DNA from: Microbacterium natoriense
GTDB lineage: Bacteria; Actinomycetota; Actinomycetes; Actinomycetales; Microbacteriaceae
Reading direction: 5' to 3'
Assembly (NCBI RefSeq): GCF_030816295.1
Contig: NZ_JAUSXV010000001.1
Coordinates: 2,418,001-2,482,000, forward strand
DNA: 64,000 nucleotides
How positions within the stretch are numbered: position 1 is the first letter of the stretch; every line of letters starts with the position of its first letter. Positions 1-8,129 of this stretch are shown here, piece by piece. The position numbers and the translations under genes are program-made. The notes under the pieces were generated by a model that saw only the letters and a list, made by a program, of their open reading frames with translations, searched no databases and was not told the origin of the DNA.

Positions 1-1
1 T

Positions 2-400
2 CCTTCTGTCGCCGTCCTCGCCGCCATGCGGGTGTCGCGGAGTCCGGACGAGTTCCGCGGGGCGGACATCGTCATAGCGGCCCTGTCGCAGGTGGGGCTC
101 CGTGGCAGGAAGGCGGCGTTGATCTATCGCACGATCACCGACCTGGCGTTGGCCGCCGGCTCCTACGAGGCCGCGATGCTGACGCTCGACGAGTCGGCGC
201 GCGATGGCGACCGCGAAGCGCTTCGGCGCGAGTATCTGCTGGCGTCACCGCGTGACTATCCGCATCTGGCCGCCGTCGCCCAGTTCCTGGCCGATGTCGA
301 CGACGAAGAGCAGTTCGAGACCGCGCTCGAGCTCATCCTGGATGGTATCGAGGTGCACGCAGCGCGCGTCGCAGGTTCCTCGGAGACGTCCCCTGGGTAG
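2..400 (+). CDS. TetR-family regulator, C-terminal part (5' end outside window)
   Basis: The reading frame is open to the left window edge, so only the C-terminal ~132 residues are present. The part seen is all-helical and ends with the acidic stretch DVDDEEQFETALELILDGIE, a typical end of the TetR/AcrR C-terminal ligand-binding and dimerisation domain. No helix-turn-helix is visible because it would lie upstream. The ATG at position 26 is internal and is not the start. A GNAT gene follows 42 nt downstream on the same strand. Its ligand and targets cannot be told from this fragment. Confidence 0.7.
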   Translation, partial: PSVAVLAAMRVSRSPDEFRGADIVIAALSQVGLRGRKAALIYRTITDLALAAGSYEAAMLTLDESARDGDREALRREYLLASPRDYPHLAAVAQFLADVDDEEQFETALELILDGIEVHAARVAGSSETSPG

Positions 401-442
401 GTGCATCCGGCCAGATGAACCAAGACGTGAGATGAGGACCAT

Positions 443-1117
443 TTGAGAACCGCACATGTCCCGCAGGGGGTACGGCCCGCAACTCTCGTCGACCTCGACG
501 AGATGACACGAATTCTCGCGGCGGCCTTCTTGGAAGATCCGGTCTGGGGCCCCGCGTTTCCGGATCTCGCGACGCGTCCGCAGGTGGCTGGTGCGTATTG
601 GCGGTTCATGGTTAGGGAAGCCCTGCGTTTCACCGAGTCGCGAGTACTCGAGGGTGCTCACGGTGGTGAGAGCGACTCGCTGACGTCGGGCGGCCGCGGC
701 GCACTTCGTGCCGTCTCCGTGTGGTATCCGCCGGGCGCAGACGAGGTTTCCGACGAGGCCCATCCTGCATACGAGGCCCTGGTCGGCGAACTGCTGGATG
801 CGGAGGCGGCTGCCGCTTTGGAGCAGGCCGGTGTCCGGTTCGCTGATGCCCGGCCCAGCGAACCGCACGCCTACCTGACATTGCTCGGCGTAGCTCCCGA
901 GGCCCGTGGCGGCGGGCACGGCATGGCGTTGCTCAGGACGGCACTCGCCCAGTACGACGAGGCGGGGATCCCTACCTATCTGGAGTCGTCGAACCCGGCG
1001 AACGATGCACGATACGAAAGACTCGGGTACCGCCCCCGCGATGTCGTGGAACTCGCAGGCGGTGCGCGGGTGCAGACCTTCTGGCGTGATCCGCACGTCG
1101 CTCGACCGACGTTCTGA
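443..1117 (+). CDS. GNAT-family N-acetyltransferase
   Basis: This 224-residue protein has the GNAT fold signature. The sequence LLGVAPEARGGGHGMALL (about residues 147-164) contains the acetyl-CoA pyrophosphate-binding R-x-x-G-x-G motif (R155-G160). It is followed by a typical C-terminal strand and turn, YLESSNPANDARYERLGYRP. The family transfers an acetyl group from acetyl-CoA to an amine of a small molecule or protein; the substrate is not predictable here. The start is a TTG with the purine-rich GATGAGG 5-6 nt upstream. It follows the TetR fragment on the same strand and converges on the MFS gene, with about 165 nt in which I saw no clear terminator. Confidence 0.85.
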   Translation: MRTAHVPQGVRPATLVDLDEMTRILAAAFLEDPVWGPAFPDLATRPQVAGAYWRFMVREALRFTESRVLEGAHGGESDSLTSGGRGALRAVSVWYPPGADEVSDEAHPAYEALVGELLDAEAAAALEQAGVRFADARPSEPHAYLTLLGVAPEARGGGHGMALLRTALAQYDEAGIPTYLESSNPANDARYERLGYRPRDVVELAGGARVQTFWRDPHVARPTF

Positions 1118-1283
1118 CGCCTGACCCGCGGGGCCCCGGAGCACTCCGCGTGCGCGATCTGCGGGTCTGGCAAGCCGATGTCGAACGGCGTGCCCGCCGA
1201 GAGACGGGTCGCCCCTTTCGTGATGCGCAGCGGTGGTGTCGAGTTCTCAGCCGGTGCTGGGACGTGCTGGATTCTTGCGTGGA

Positions 1284-2714
1284 TCACGAAGGCTCCGGTG
1301 CCAGGGAGCGGCCACTGCCCTTCGGGAGCAGGAGCGCGAGTACCGCGCCGACGATCGCGACGCCCATCGCTATGAGGAGTCCGATGCGAAAAGCCGAAAG
1401 ATCCGGAACCCCACCTGCGGCCGTGGCACTCGTCGAGATGATGGACGCCACGACCTGTGTCGCAAACGCCCCGCCGATCGCGCGTGCGATCGTCACAAGG
1501 GCGGTGGAGACGCCCACCTCATGCTCGACCGCGCCCGACGTGGCCGAAGAGAAGGCTACGGTTGATGCCGAGCCGGCGCCGATTCCGGCGAACGCGAGTG
1601 CGGCGATGATCGCCGCAGGCTCTGTCGAGAGTGTCGCGACGAAGGTGCCTGTTGCAAGAACGAGCATCGCCCCCGCACCGACCACGCGCGTGCCGAGACG
1701 GACTGCGATTCTGCCTGCGATGGGTGAAGCGACGAATCCGGCCGCGAACGCGACGGTGAGGAAGAATCCGGTCTGTGTCGCGCTCGCACCGAGGCCATAG
1801 CCGTCAGCGGGCTGAGAGATCTGCTGCGGCAGGAGATAGACGAGCGAGGCGTAGGCTGCGCCGATCCCGACGCCCATGGCCGCTGCACCGCCGACCGCCC
1901 GCGATCTCAGCGTAGCGACGGCGATCATGGGCTGTGCGACACGGCGTTCGATGAGCACCCATGCGATGGTGAGGGCGACGGCTACGGCGAGCAGGAGGAG
2001 TGAGCCCGGTGCGAGCCAGCCAGAGGAGGACGTGCTCGCGAGCCACACCACTGTGACGATGAGCGTGAGCGAGAGTGCACAGGCACCGGCCCAGTCGATG
2101 CGGGTGGGGCCGTCCTGCGCGCGGAGGGCGAGGCGCGCCCGGGAGACGAAGAAGATCATCCCGCCGATGATGACCACTGCGGTAGGAATTCCGAAGAGCA
2201 CGGCGCGGGAGGTGTTCTCGATGAGGGGGCCGGCGATCAGGACGCCGAGACCGGCGCCGCCGACGGTGAGGGCCACGAGGCCGCCGGATGCCGTCGCGAT
2301 CGCACCTGCGGTGAAGAGTCCGCGTACGACCACGAAGGCAACGGGGAGGACGCCGAGCGCGAATCCCTGCAGCACCTGCCCGAGCACGAGTATCGAAAAG
2401 ATCGGGGCGAAGGCGCTGGTGAGCCCACCCGCAGTGACGATCACGAGCAACGCAGCGAGGGTGCGCTTTGCGCCGTAGACGTCGGCGAATCTTCCGGCGA
2501 GGGGCGTGACGATGACCGTCGTCAGGGTCGGTGCCACCTGCGCGAGCGCCCCCGTCGCAGCATCCACCCCGAACTCGTGCTGGATATGTGGGAGCGCCGG
2601 GAGAAGGAAGCTCTCGAGTGCGGCACCTGCGATGACGACGAGGGCGACACCGGCCGCGGCTGCGGTGCGTCGGCCGCTGGCGTTCGCGGGCGCGGGGGAG
2701 ATCTGTACTGCCAT
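1284..2714 (-). CDS. MFS transporter (drug-efflux type)
   Basis: This 476-residue, very hydrophobic protein has about 12-14 predicted membrane segments. The N-terminal half has the MFS loop GRFADVYGAKRTL (about residues 72-85), equivalent to motif A. The overall pattern resembles proton-driven multidrug exporters. The ATG at 2714 is preceded by AAGGAG at suitable spacing. It lies 25 nt downstream of the amidase gene on the same strand and is probably co-transcribed with it. The divergent TetR gene and its palindromic operator lie beyond the amidase, so the pair is probably under TetR control. The substrate is unknown. Confidence 0.85.
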   Translation of the reverse strand: MAVQISPAPANASGRRTAAAAGVALVVIAGAALESFLLPALPHIQHEFGVDAATGALAQVAPTLTTVIVTPLAGRFADVYGAKRTLAALLVIVTAGGLTSAFAPIFSILVLGQVLQGFALGVLPVAFVVVRGLFTAGAIATASGGLVALTVGGAGLGVLIAGPLIENTSRAVLFGIPTAVVIIGGMIFFVSRARLALRAQDGPTRIDWAGACALSLTLIVTVVWLASTSSSGWLAPGSLLLLAVAVALTIAWVLIERRVAQPMIAVATLRSRAVGGAAAMGVGIGAAYASLVYLLPQQISQPADGYGLGASATQTGFFLTVAFAAGFVASPIAGRIAVRLGTRVVGAGAMLVLATGTFVATLSTEPAAIIAALAFAGIGAGSASTVAFSSATSGAVEHEVGVSTALVTIARAIGGAFATQVVASIISTSATAAGGVPDLSAFRIGLLIAMGVAIVGAVLALLLPKGSGRSLAPEPS

Positions 2715-2739
2715 TCGGTGCTCCTTGTCGTGGCGCGAG

Positions 2740-4137
2740 TCAGATCGCGCAGGGTTCGCGGGTACTCCACGGCAGTGCGCGCTCGAGGAGGGCGGACACG
2801 GCGAGAAGCAGGTCGTCTCGGCCCCAACGCGCGGTGAGCATGACCCCGAGCGGGATGCCGTCTTCCGTCCAGCCCAGGGGGAGGCTCACCGCAGGGAACC
2901 CGGTGGCGTTCGCGATGATCGTGTTCCCCGTGAAGCGCGTCATCGCCTCGAGCTCCGCGGCGGGGTCGGCGTCGTTGCGGAGCTCTCCGATCATCGCCGG
3001 CAGGCGTGTGATCGTAGGGGCGATCACGATGTCGGCGTCGCGGAACTGCTCGGCCCAGGCTCCGGCGCGGGACTGCACCGTGAGGATGGCGGCTGCGAGC
3101 TCGCCGGATTCTGTCGAGCGAGCGCGCTCCCTGAGGTGGCGCACGATCGGCCGCAGCCGTGGCTCGGCGCCGTCGGGTACAGGCTTGGCTGCGGCGAGGG
3201 CGCTGAAGATCTGTGTGAAGCCCCTGACGAGGTCCGGGTCGACGCTCTGATGTCGTCGTTCGACGCGGTGTCCGAGCCGTTCGAGGGCGGCACCGGCGGC
3301 GGAGCAGGCATCTTCGATTCGGGAGTCGACAGGACCACCGGAGATCGAGCCGTCCGTGATGACCACGCGAAGCACCGGCACCTCTTCGTCGCACGCCGTC
3401 AGGAAGCCGCCGCGGCGTGCGGGATGCACGGTACCGACCGGAGCAGCCGTCGCCATGGCATCGAGCAGGGCTGCGGTGTCGCGCACAGTGCGCGCGAGCG
3501 GGCCCTTGCTGGACAGGCCGATGCCGTCGGCGCCGGTCAACCCGCCGGTGAGCAGCCCCCTGCTGGGTTTGAATCCGACGACGCCGCAGGCGCTCGCCGG
3601 GGAGCGCAGCGAGCCTGCTGTGTCGCTTCCCTGGCTCACGGGTACAAGCCGAGCGCTCACGGCGACGGCTGCTCCGCCGCTCGAACCCGCGGCCGAACGT
3701 TCGGGGGCGTAGGGGCTGCGACTCGGTGCGGCGACTGCGGGCTCGGTGTAGCACGCGGCGCCAAGCTCGGGCACGGTGGTCTTTCCGAGCGAGACGAGGC
3801 CCGCCTCGCGCATGGTCGTCACGATGATGTCGTCGAAGTCCGGGATCCAGTCTGCGAACACGGCGGATCCCAACGTTGTGCGGATGCCGCGGGTCGGTTC
3901 GAGGTCTTTGATTGATGTCGGCACCCCCGTGAGCGGGCCGGCGGTGTTCGTGTCGATACGCAGTTGAGCCGCGGATGCCTGGTCGAGGGCCTGTTCGGGA
4001 TTGAGGGTCGTGAATGCGCCGAGATCGTCGAGCCGTGCCCTGTCGAGGGCGGCGCTGATGACTTCGACGACGCCGAGTTCCCGCCTCTCGTATGCGGAGC
4101 GAAGCTCGAGTGCGGTGAGGTCGTGCGGAGCGGGCAT
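2740..4137 (-). CDS. Amidase (amidase-signature family)
   Basis: This 465-residue protein is an amidase-signature hydrolase, which cleaves amide bonds with a Ser-cisSer-Lys triad. Visible residues are Lys77 in TSIKD, the cis-Ser pair Ser152/153 in the glycine-rich AAGSSGGAAVAV, and the probable nucleophile Ser176 in GSDTAGSLRSPA, where the family more often has GSDTGGSIR. The frame runs open to 4221, but that start would overlap the divergent TetR gene. The internal ATG at 4137 gives the family-typical N-terminus and leaves room for the palindromic operator. A weak Shine-Dalgarno precedes it. It is probably the first gene of an operon with the MFS gene. Confidence 0.88.
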   Translation of the reverse strand: MPAPHDLTALELRSAYERRELGVVEVISAALDRARLDDLGAFTTLNPEQALDQASAAQLRIDTNTAGPLTGVPTSIKDLEPTRGIRTTLGSAVFADWIPDFDDIIVTTMREAGLVSLGKTTVPELGAACYTEPAVAAPSRSPYAPERSAAGSSGGAAVAVSARLVPVSQGSDTAGSLRSPASACGVVGFKPSRGLLTGGLTGADGIGLSSKGPLARTVRDTAALLDAMATAAPVGTVHPARRGGFLTACDEEVPVLRVVITDGSISGGPVDSRIEDACSAAGAALERLGHRVERRHQSVDPDLVRGFTQIFSALAAAKPVPDGAEPRLRPIVRHLRERARSTESGELAAAILTVQSRAGAWAEQFRDADIVIAPTITRLPAMIGELRNDADPAAELEAMTRFTGNTIIANATGFPAVSLPLGWTEDGIPLGVMLTARWGRDDLLLAVSALLERALPWSTREPCAI

Positions 4138-4166
4138 TCCCAAGGATCCAATCCGTGGTGGTAATT

Positions 4167-4180
4167 CGTTACGCGTAACG
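4167..4180. promoter_or_regulatory. Perfect 14-bp palindrome, probable TetR operator
   Basis: CGTTACGCGTAACG is a perfect palindrome between the divergent amidase and TetR genes. It ends 2 nt before the TATTCT -10 box of the TetR gene, so a bound repressor would block that promoter and probably the amidase promoter. The core GTTACGCGTAAC resembles known TetR-family sites. The assignment to the adjacent TetR is inferred from position. Confidence 0.65.
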
Positions 4181-4181
4181 G

Positions 4182-4187
4182 TATTCT
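4182..4187 (+). promoter_or_regulatory. -10 box (TATTCT) 6 nt before the TetR start; leaderless promoter
   Basis: TATTCT ends 6 nt before the ATG at 4194, which places the transcription start at or next to the A of the start codon. No Shine-Dalgarno is present. The same spacing recurs at several other genes in this window. Confidence 0.55.
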
Positions 4188-4193
4188 CGGGGA

Positions 4194-4820
4194 ATGGTAT
4201 CGCAACTCCCGATTCGCGCAAGAGCCGGCCGGAAACCCTCGGTGGATATCGACCGGCTACTTGCCGAGGCGGCGGATCTCGCGGATGACAGCGGGCTCGA
4301 CGCCGTGACGTTCCGTGCGCTCAGCGAGCGTCTCGGCGTCTCGCCCATGGCGGTTCATCGAGCCAGCGGCGGGATCGACGCCCTGCGCCATGCACTCATC
4401 GCGACTCTCGTCGAGGAGGCTGTCGCGCGCGTCTCGTGGCCTGAGGGATGGCGTGGTGTCGTAACGATGTTCGCCTACAGCCTGCGTGATCTGCTGCTGC
4501 GGCATCCGCTCGTACTCGAGGCGCACCGGATGGCGGCGCTCGACGCCCCCGGCGCCGACGATGTTGCTCACAGAGTCGTCGACGCCCTCGCTTCGGCGGG
4601 TCTGACATCTGAACAAGCGGCCTACGGTTACGCCGCTGTGCACGACTTCGTCACGGGACACGTGGCGATCAGGCTCGGGCGGGGTGAGATCGAACTGCTG
4701 CAGATCTCAGCATCCCGCCGCGACGCCTCAGTCTTCGCTGAGCACCACGACTACGACCGCCGTTTTGAGACCGGTCTGCAGATTCTGCTTGCAGGGCTCG
4801 AGCGCGCGGTCGAGGCATGA
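4194..4820 (+). CDS. TetR/AcrR-family transcriptional regulator
   Basis: This 208-residue regulator has an N-terminal helix-turn-helix at about residues 22-65. It includes LADDSGLDAVTFRALSERLG and then VSPMAVHRASGGIDALRHAL, which varies on the usual recognition helix and following YYHFxxKEEL. The C-terminal helices are of the TetR ligand-binding type. The ATG at 4194 appears to be leaderless. The stop overlaps the alpha/beta hydrolase start by 4 nt, so the two are translationally coupled. Position suggests it represses itself, the hydrolase and the divergent amidase-MFS operon through the 4167-4180 palindrome. The inducer is unknown, possibly an amide or ester-type compound. Confidence 0.87.
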   Translation: MVSQLPIRARAGRKPSVDIDRLLAEAADLADDSGLDAVTFRALSERLGVSPMAVHRASGGIDALRHALIATLVEEAVARVSWPEGWRGVVTMFAYSLRDLLLRHPLVLEAHRMAALDAPGADDVAHRVVDALASAGLTSEQAAYGYAAVHDFVTGHVAIRLGRGEIELLQISASRRDASVFAEHHDYDRRFETGLQILLAGLERAVEA

Positions 4821-5704
4821 TTCCCGACGAGGCCGTGGAGACGGTGGATCTTCCTGAAACCCGCACTCTCGCTGTGGCCGACGGTCGTGAGATCACCTGG
4901 TGCGAGTTCGGCGATCCGCGCGGTGTCCCTGTGCTCGCCGCGCATGGTTCTCCGGGTTCGCGTTACCAGCTGCTGCCTCTGGATGAAGCGGCCCGCGCTG
5001 CGGGTGTCCGCCTGATCGCGCCTGATCGCCCCGGATTCGGCGGTACGTCGCCGAATCCGCCGAACGGATTCCACACCTGGGATGCTGATGCTGTGGCGCT
5101 CCTCGACGCGCTCGGCCTGAAGGCAGTCACGGTGCTCGGGTTCTCGGGCGGTGCCGGATACGCACTCGCTCTCGCCTCGTCGGCGCAGACCAGGGTGTCT
5201 CGACTGGTTATCGTATGTGGAATGATCCCCGGCGCCCCGCGGTCTGTACTTATCGGACGCATCCCCATCATCTCGGTCCTCTACCGTGTGAGCCGGTGGC
5301 TTCCGGCGCTCGCCACCGCAATGCTGGAGGGCCGCGGCCCGTTCCGGAACACCCGCGAGGCGAACCTCGCGGCGTGGCCGGCGGCTGATCGCGTCGTCAT
5401 GGCGGATCCCCGGACGAAGATGCTCATGGCCGCCGATGCCGCCGCCAGCACCGCGCAAGGTGCGCGGGCCGGTATCGACGATCTCAGACGCTACCATCGC
5501 CCATTGCCGGAGGGTCTCGAATCGATCCGGCAACCGGTGCGACTTCTGCACGGCGCCGCAGATGGCAACGTACCCATCGGAGTCGCGCGATGGGCGGTCT
5601 CCCGTCTTCCCTCTGCGAGTCTGCAGGAGATCCCCGCGGGAGGTCACTACTTCGCGGTGATTTCCGCCGACCTTGTCGTAGAAGCACTGCTCGCCGCACC
5701 CTGA
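4817..5704 (+). CDS. Alpha/beta-fold hydrolase
   Basis: This 295-residue serine hydrolase shows the alpha/beta-hydrolase catalytic elements. The oxyanion-hole segment HGSPGSR is at residues 43-49. The nucleophile elbow GFSGG centres on Ser110, the acidic residue is probably Asp249 in LHGAADGNVP, and the catalytic His277 lies in AGGHYF. No signal peptide is visible, so it is probably cytoplasmic. It begins inside the TetR stop codon (ATGA overlap). With the amidase and exporter this suggests a detoxification or amide/ester utilisation island. The substrate cannot be stated. It converges on the enolase-superfamily gene, with 57 nt between stops. Confidence 0.88.
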   Translation: MIPDEAVETVDLPETRTLAVADGREITWCEFGDPRGVPVLAAHGSPGSRYQLLPLDEAARAAGVRLIAPDRPGFGGTSPNPPNGFHTWDADAVALLDALGLKAVTVLGFSGGAGYALALASSAQTRVSRLVIVCGMIPGAPRSVLIGRIPIISVLYRVSRWLPALATAMLEGRGPFRNTREANLAAWPAADRVVMADPRTKMLMAADAAASTAQGARAGIDDLRRYHRPLPEGLESIRQPVRLLHGAADGNVPIGVARWAVSRLPSASLQEIPAGGHYFAVISADLVVEALLAAP

Positions 5705-5761
5705 AGAGCGTTCAACTCCGGCCCCGGACGCTCTCGTCCCTTTCCAACGTCACTTCTGCAT

Positions 5762-6952
5762 CTACAGCCATGCGCTGTGCGCCGGCGACGGGGGCACGAG
5801 GCTGCGGTAGACGGCATCCTCCCGGAACGGGAACTCGCGTTCGAGCGCCGGGGTGATCTCCACGCCCAATCCGGGCTTCTCGCCCAGGGTGATATGGCCT
5901 GCCGTGATCACGGCACAACCGCGGAGCAGTTCGGATCGCAGTGCGAACTGCGGTAGCGGCCATTCGACCACCTGGCCCCCTCTTGCGGACGCCGCGTGGT
6001 AGTTGGCGAGCACTCCTACTCCGGCGCCCCAGCAGTGCACATACACGTCGGTGTTCGACTCCCGTGCGGTGTCGAAGACGTCGAGTACGGGGCGGATGCC
6101 CCCGATCACGGTGGCATCGGGCTGGACGATGTCGTAACTTCCCTTCCGCAGCCGGTCGCAGAGTTCTGCTTCCGTGGTGACGATCTCGCCTCCGGCGATC
6201 GGGATGTCGGTGCGTGATCTGAGATCCGGCAGGTGGTGGATCTGATCTGGGCCCAGCACCTCCTCGAGGAAAGCGGGGCGCGTCCCGCCATCGGTGATGA
6301 GCTGCTGAGCGAATTGGAGCACGTCCTCAACGGTCTGTGAAGGGACCATGAGGTTCTGGGTCATGTCGATGGCGATGTCGATCCCTCTGCGGGCGGCGGC
6401 AGCCTGAGTCCACCGCGCCTTCTCTGTCTGGTCGGCGCGGGCGCGGATCTTGAACACGTCGATCCCGAGGTCCGAGACCTGTTCGATCTCGGCGAGCATG
6501 GCGTGCGGGTTTCGTGAGTCTCCGCCGCTCGCATACGCGCGGAGAGGGTGATCGTCCGAGCCTCCTAGGTATCGCCAGAGCGGCAGGCCCGCTGAACGGG
6601 CCGCGCAATCCTGCAGTGCGATCTCGATCGCGCTGACGACATGTCTCGCCGCCCCTTGAAGGCTCCAATAACCCGTGGTGGTCACGAGGTCGCGGAAGCG
6701 GGTCCCGATGTCGTCTGCCTCTGCGCCGATGAGGACGGGACCGAGGAGATCCACGATGCTGCGGAACACCTCTGGCGCGAACACGGCGAGATACCCCTCG
6801 CCGATGCCGATGGTCCCGTCGCTCAGCGTGATCTCGACGAACCCCGCGGTGCGCAGCCCGCTGGGGAGATGCAGGATGTTCTCCATGCTCGTCTCCGGGT
6901 CGCCGTAGGGTGCGCTCAGCAGGATCGGTCGGACTCTTCGGATGGTGGCCAT
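5762..6952 (-). CDS. Enolase-superfamily (mandelate racemase/muconate lactonizing-type) enzyme
   Basis: This 396-residue enzyme has the N-terminal capping domain and the barrel of the enolase superfamily, which abstracts a proton next to a carboxylate in a Mg-dependent reaction; many members dehydrate sugar acids. Visible residues are the strand-2 base motif Lys168-Ile-Arg170 (KxR rather than the KxK of mandelate racemase), metal ligands Asp196, Glu230 or Glu231 and Glu256, and the candidate His306 in VHCWGAG. The ATG at 6952, after GAGG, gives a normal N-terminus; the longer open frame lacks support. It lies 52 nt downstream of the D-2-hydroxyacid dehydrogenase and is probably in one operon with it, under the shared palindromic operator. 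Sugar-acid dehydratase is the best guess; the substrate is unknown. Confidence 0.85.
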   Translation of the reverse strand: MATIRRVRPILLSAPYGDPETSMENILHLPSGLRTAGFVEITLSDGTIGIGEGYLAVFAPEVFRSIVDLLGPVLIGAEADDIGTRFRDLVTTTGYWSLQGAARHVVSAIEIALQDCAARSAGLPLWRYLGGSDDHPLRAYASGGDSRNPHAMLAEIEQVSDLGIDVFKIRARADQTEKARWTQAAAARRGIDIAIDMTQNLMVPSQTVEDVLQFAQQLITDGGTRPAFLEEVLGPDQIHHLPDLRSRTDIPIAGGEIVTTEAELCDRLRKGSYDIVQPDATVIGGIRPVLDVFDTARESNTDVYVHCWGAGVGVLANYHAASARGGQVVEWPLPQFALRSELLRGCAVITAGHITLGEKPGLGVEITPALEREFPFREDAVYRSLVPPSPAHSAWL

Positions 6953-7004
6953 CTGTGCCTCGTCGTTGTTCGGTGGTCCGGTGCGTGTGGATGTTAGCGA
7001 GGGG

Positions 7005-7955
7005 TCAGATCCCCTGGCTCCAGTCGACCTGGCCGATGAGAGCGGAACCGGTCCTCCATCGCTCGAGGTTCGCCAGGAAGTACTTGGCTTTGTCGACGAG
7101 CTCATCGCGGTGTCCTCCACCCGTGTGCTGGGTCAGAACGACGCCGGGCGCGGTCCAGAGCCGACTCGTCGAGGGGAGAGGCTCTTGTTTCGTCACATCG
7201 AGTACGCACCCGCCGATGTCGCCGGCCTCGAGTGCAGCGGCGAGGGCCTCCTCGTCGATCAGATCGCCACGACCGATGTTCACCAGAATGGCCGTGCGCG
7301 ACAGCCGCGAGAGTCGCTCCTGATCGAAAAGCAGCCGAGTGCTCGACGTGCTCGGCAGGCAGCTGATGATCAGGTCGGCGTCAGGGAGAGCGGCGTCGAG
7401 GGCCGTCAGGTCGTGCAGCTCGGCCAGCGGTGAGCTGCGTGCGAAGCTCTGCACTCGGGTGCCGAACGCCTCGAGCACCTGGCGCACGTGCCCGCCGATC
7501 GCCCCTGCTCCGAGGACGAGCGCGCGACTGCGCGCGAGCAGCGTCGTGCCGGGTCGCACCTCGAGGCTCTGCCACCGTCGCTCACGTTGGGCGGGGGAGA
7601 GGATGTCGAGCCCACGCATCAGGCCCAGCGCGCCGGCCAGGGCGGTCTCTGTGGCTGGCTCTGCGAACTGCCCGCGGAGGTTGGTGACGACGATTCCACG
7701 TCGGTCGAGATCGAGCGCACTGTCCTGGTAGTACTCATAGCCGGTCGATTCCAGCTGCAGCCATCGCAGTGCGGTGAGGCGCGGGAGCCATGAGGCGGGA
7801 ACGGTTCCGAAGACGATCTCGCAATCGCGGTAGGAATCGTGCCACTCCGGTGAGCCCGTGCCATCGCTCCGCCAACGGACGATGTCGTCAGTGAGCCCGT
7901 CGCGGCAGCATGAGAGGCCTCGTTCATCGAGATGGGCGACGACGGCGATGTTCAC
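7005..7955 (-). CDS. D-isomer specific 2-hydroxyacid dehydrogenase, NAD(P)-binding
   Basis: This 316-residue member of the D-2-hydroxyacid dehydrogenase family interconverts a 2-keto acid and a D-2-hydroxy acid. The nucleotide-binding loop GAGAIG is at residues 149-154. The catalytic triad is Arg229 in NIGRGDLIDE, Glu258 in TKQEP and His277 in TQHTGG. The GTG at 7955 is chosen because AAGG lies 7 nt upstream; upstream ATGs would run into the operator. It is first in a leftward operon with the enolase-superfamily gene. A candidate promoter (-35 TTGACC 8019-8024, -10 TACGGT 7995-8000) is followed by the palindromic operator 7977-7990. In this cluster it may reduce or oxidise a keto-acid intermediate. 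Confidence 0.86.
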   Translation of the reverse strand: MNIAVVAHLDERGLSCCRDGLTDDIVRWRSDGTGSPEWHDSYRDCEIVFGTVPASWLPRLTALRWLQLESTGYEYYQDSALDLDRRGIVVTNLRGQFAEPATETALAGALGLMRGLDILSPAQRERRWQSLEVRPGTTLLARSRALVLGAGAIGGHVRQVLEAFGTRVQSFARSSPLAELHDLTALDAALPDADLIISCLPSTSSTRLLFDQERLSRLSRTAILVNIGRGDLIDEEALAAALEAGDIGGCVLDVTKQEPLPSTSRLWTAPGVVLTQHTGGGHRDELVDKAKYFLANLERWRTGSALIGQVDWSQGI

Positions 7956-7976
7956 AGGGCAGCCTTTCATGCATAG

Positions 7977-7990
7977 ATCAGATATCTGAT
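7977..7990. promoter_or_regulatory. Operator copy 1 (ATCAGATATCTGAT), cluster regulator site
   Basis: This perfect 14-bp palindrome lies just downstream of the leftward -10 TACGGT and upstream of the dehydrogenase gene. An identical copy is 74 bp away in the divergent promoter and a two-base variant precedes the sialidase-like gene. It is probably bound by the cluster GntR protein (inference from shared occurrence). Confidence 0.75.
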
Positions 7991-8054
7991 GACTACCGTA
8001 TTCGAGGGTTCTGCGTGGGGTCAAGGGCGTGATTCAGGGGCTATGGGTGCCCGC

Positions 8055-8083
8055 TTGACGAGATATCAGATATCTGATCTACT
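8055..8083 (+). promoter_or_regulatory. Promoter of the ABC-importer operon with operator copy 2
   Basis: A -35 TTGACG (8055-8060) is followed after 17 nt by a weak -10 TCTACT (8078-8083). The operator ATCAGATATCTGAT (8065-8078) fills the spacer, so bound repressor would exclude RNA polymerase. The lipoprotein gene starts at 8130. Confidence 0.65.
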
Positions 8084-8129
8084 GATGCGGTCCCGAGTTC
8101 CGATGAAGCAACCCACCTGGAGGACCGCA

